Source of the DNA: Alphaproteobacteria bacterium
GTDB taxonomy: Bacteria; Pseudomonadota; Alphaproteobacteria; JAGOMX01
Direction of reading: 5' to 3'
NCBI GenBank assembly: GCA_016742295.1
Contig: JACVCA010000107.1
Coordinates: 1 to 5,391 of the forward strand
DNA: 5,391 bases
The notes under the pieces are model-generated. The model was not told where the DNA came from. It ran no database searches and was given only the letters and a program-made list of their open reading frames with translations. How positions within the stretch are numbered: position 1 is the stretch's first letter; each line of letters begins with the position of its first letter. Both the position numbers and the translations under genes were made by a program. Shown one piece after another: positions 4,936 through 5,391 of the stretch.

Positions 4936-5391
4936 ATGGTTTCAATAAAAAAACGTCAGCTGGGTTTATGGAGAGCCACATCACTTGTGGTAGGTAATAT
5001 GGTTGGTGCCGGTATCTTTCTCTTGCCAGCTTCACTTGGAATTTATGGCGGGATTGGGCTTCTTGGATGGATTTTTACAGCCTTTGGAGCCATTTGTCTT
5101 GCACTCGTCTTTGCACGTTTAAGCCATCACTTTCCTAGGCTAGGGGGGCCTTATGCCTATAGCCGTGAAGCTTTTGGAGACTTCATTGGTTTTCAGATGG
5201 CGTGGAGCTATTGGGTAGCGAATTGGGTCAGTAATGCTGCAGTTGCAATCGCCTTTGTGAGCTACCTCAGCATATTTTTTCCGAGTCTTGTTACAAAACC
5301 CAATCATGCTCTGCTTTTAGCAATTTCAACAGTCTGGCTTTTGACATTTATTAATATAAGGGGAGCTCGGTCAGCGGGTACTGTACAATTG
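4936..5391 (+). CDS. APC-superfamily amino-acid transporter, AdiC/PotE-like, N-terminal part
   Basis: The open frame runs from ATG 4936 to the window edge (152 codons, about a third of a normal 430-470-residue protein). AGGA at 4927-4930, 5 bases upstream, supports the start. The protein begins with the unwound first helix VVGNMVGAGIFLLPASLG, the substrate-site signature of the APC fold, then GWIFTAFGAICLALVFARLS and GGPYAYSREAFG. It lines up closely with the basic amino-acid/polyamine antiporter group of AdiC, CadB and PotE. Asn21, Tyr92, Trp93 and Asn100 correspond to AdiC Asn22, Tyr93, Trp94 and Asn101. AdiC Ser26 is replaced by Ala25. About four helices are visible. It would sit in the inner membrane and move an amino acid or amine, either as an antiporter or as an importer; the substrate is open. 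It lies 19 bases after the MFS gene with no terminator between. Confidence 0.88.
   Translation, partial: MVSIKKRQLGLWRATSLVVGNMVGAGIFLLPASLGIYGGIGLLGWIFTAFGAICLALVFARLSHHFPRLGGPYAYSREAFGDFIGFQMAWSYWVANWVSNAAVAIAFVSYLSIFFPSLVTKPNHALLLAISTVWLLTFINIRGARSAGTVQL

Noticed and set aside
1..5391. tRNA, rRNA, CRISPR, insertion sequence or phage signals
   Set aside because: I saw no cloverleaf-like segments, regularly spaced repeats, transposase-like proteins or terminal repeats in the window.

Overview
The window looks like part of the chromosome of a low-GC alphaproteobacterium. It carries a type II fatty-acid synthesis cluster on the minus strand and two inner-membrane transporter genes on the plus strand. 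The gene order fabD-fabG-acpP-fabF, without plsX or fabH next to it, is typical of alphaproteobacteria. So are the acyl carrier protein text around VMAFEEEFG and EIPDEAAE and the EQRKVDQFI stretch of FabF. Modest GC together with a Bcr/CflA exporter and an AdiC-like amino-acid transporter would suit a host-associated lineage such as Holosporales or a relative. That placement is inference only; no rRNA or other marker is present.

Layout, left to right. Positions 1-1246 (minus) hold fabF. Its frame stops at TAG (50-52), before the conserved C-terminal GFGGTN loop. The next 49 bases still encode, in the same frame, a recognisable but damaged version of that tail. Positions 1287-1529 (minus) hold acpP, whose true start is the ATG at 1529 rather than the GTG six bases upstream. 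Positions 1530-1859 are a 330-base gap with no convincing gene; it holds a candidate acpP promoter and several inverted repeats. Positions 1860-2597 (minus) hold fabG and 2605-3546 (minus) hold fabD, 7 bases apart and surely co-transcribed. Positions 3547-3686 are a divergent promoter region. Positions 3687-4916 (plus) hold a 12-helix MFS transporter of the Bcr/CflA family. From 4936 to the window edge (plus) is the N-terminal 152 codons of an APC-superfamily amino-acid transporter, 19 bases behind the MFS gene.

How the genes work together. FabD loads malonyl groups onto the acyl carrier protein, a FabF-type synthase condenses them with the growing chain, and FabG performs the first reduction of each cycle. 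The two transporters probably form their own operon and have no evident link to lipid synthesis.

I found no novel multi-gene system. The observation most worth checking is the broken fabF 3' end. Next are an inverted repeat between the candidate -35 and -10 boxes upstream of acpP, and an AACTTTTA element shared by the leaders of fabG, acpP and fabF.
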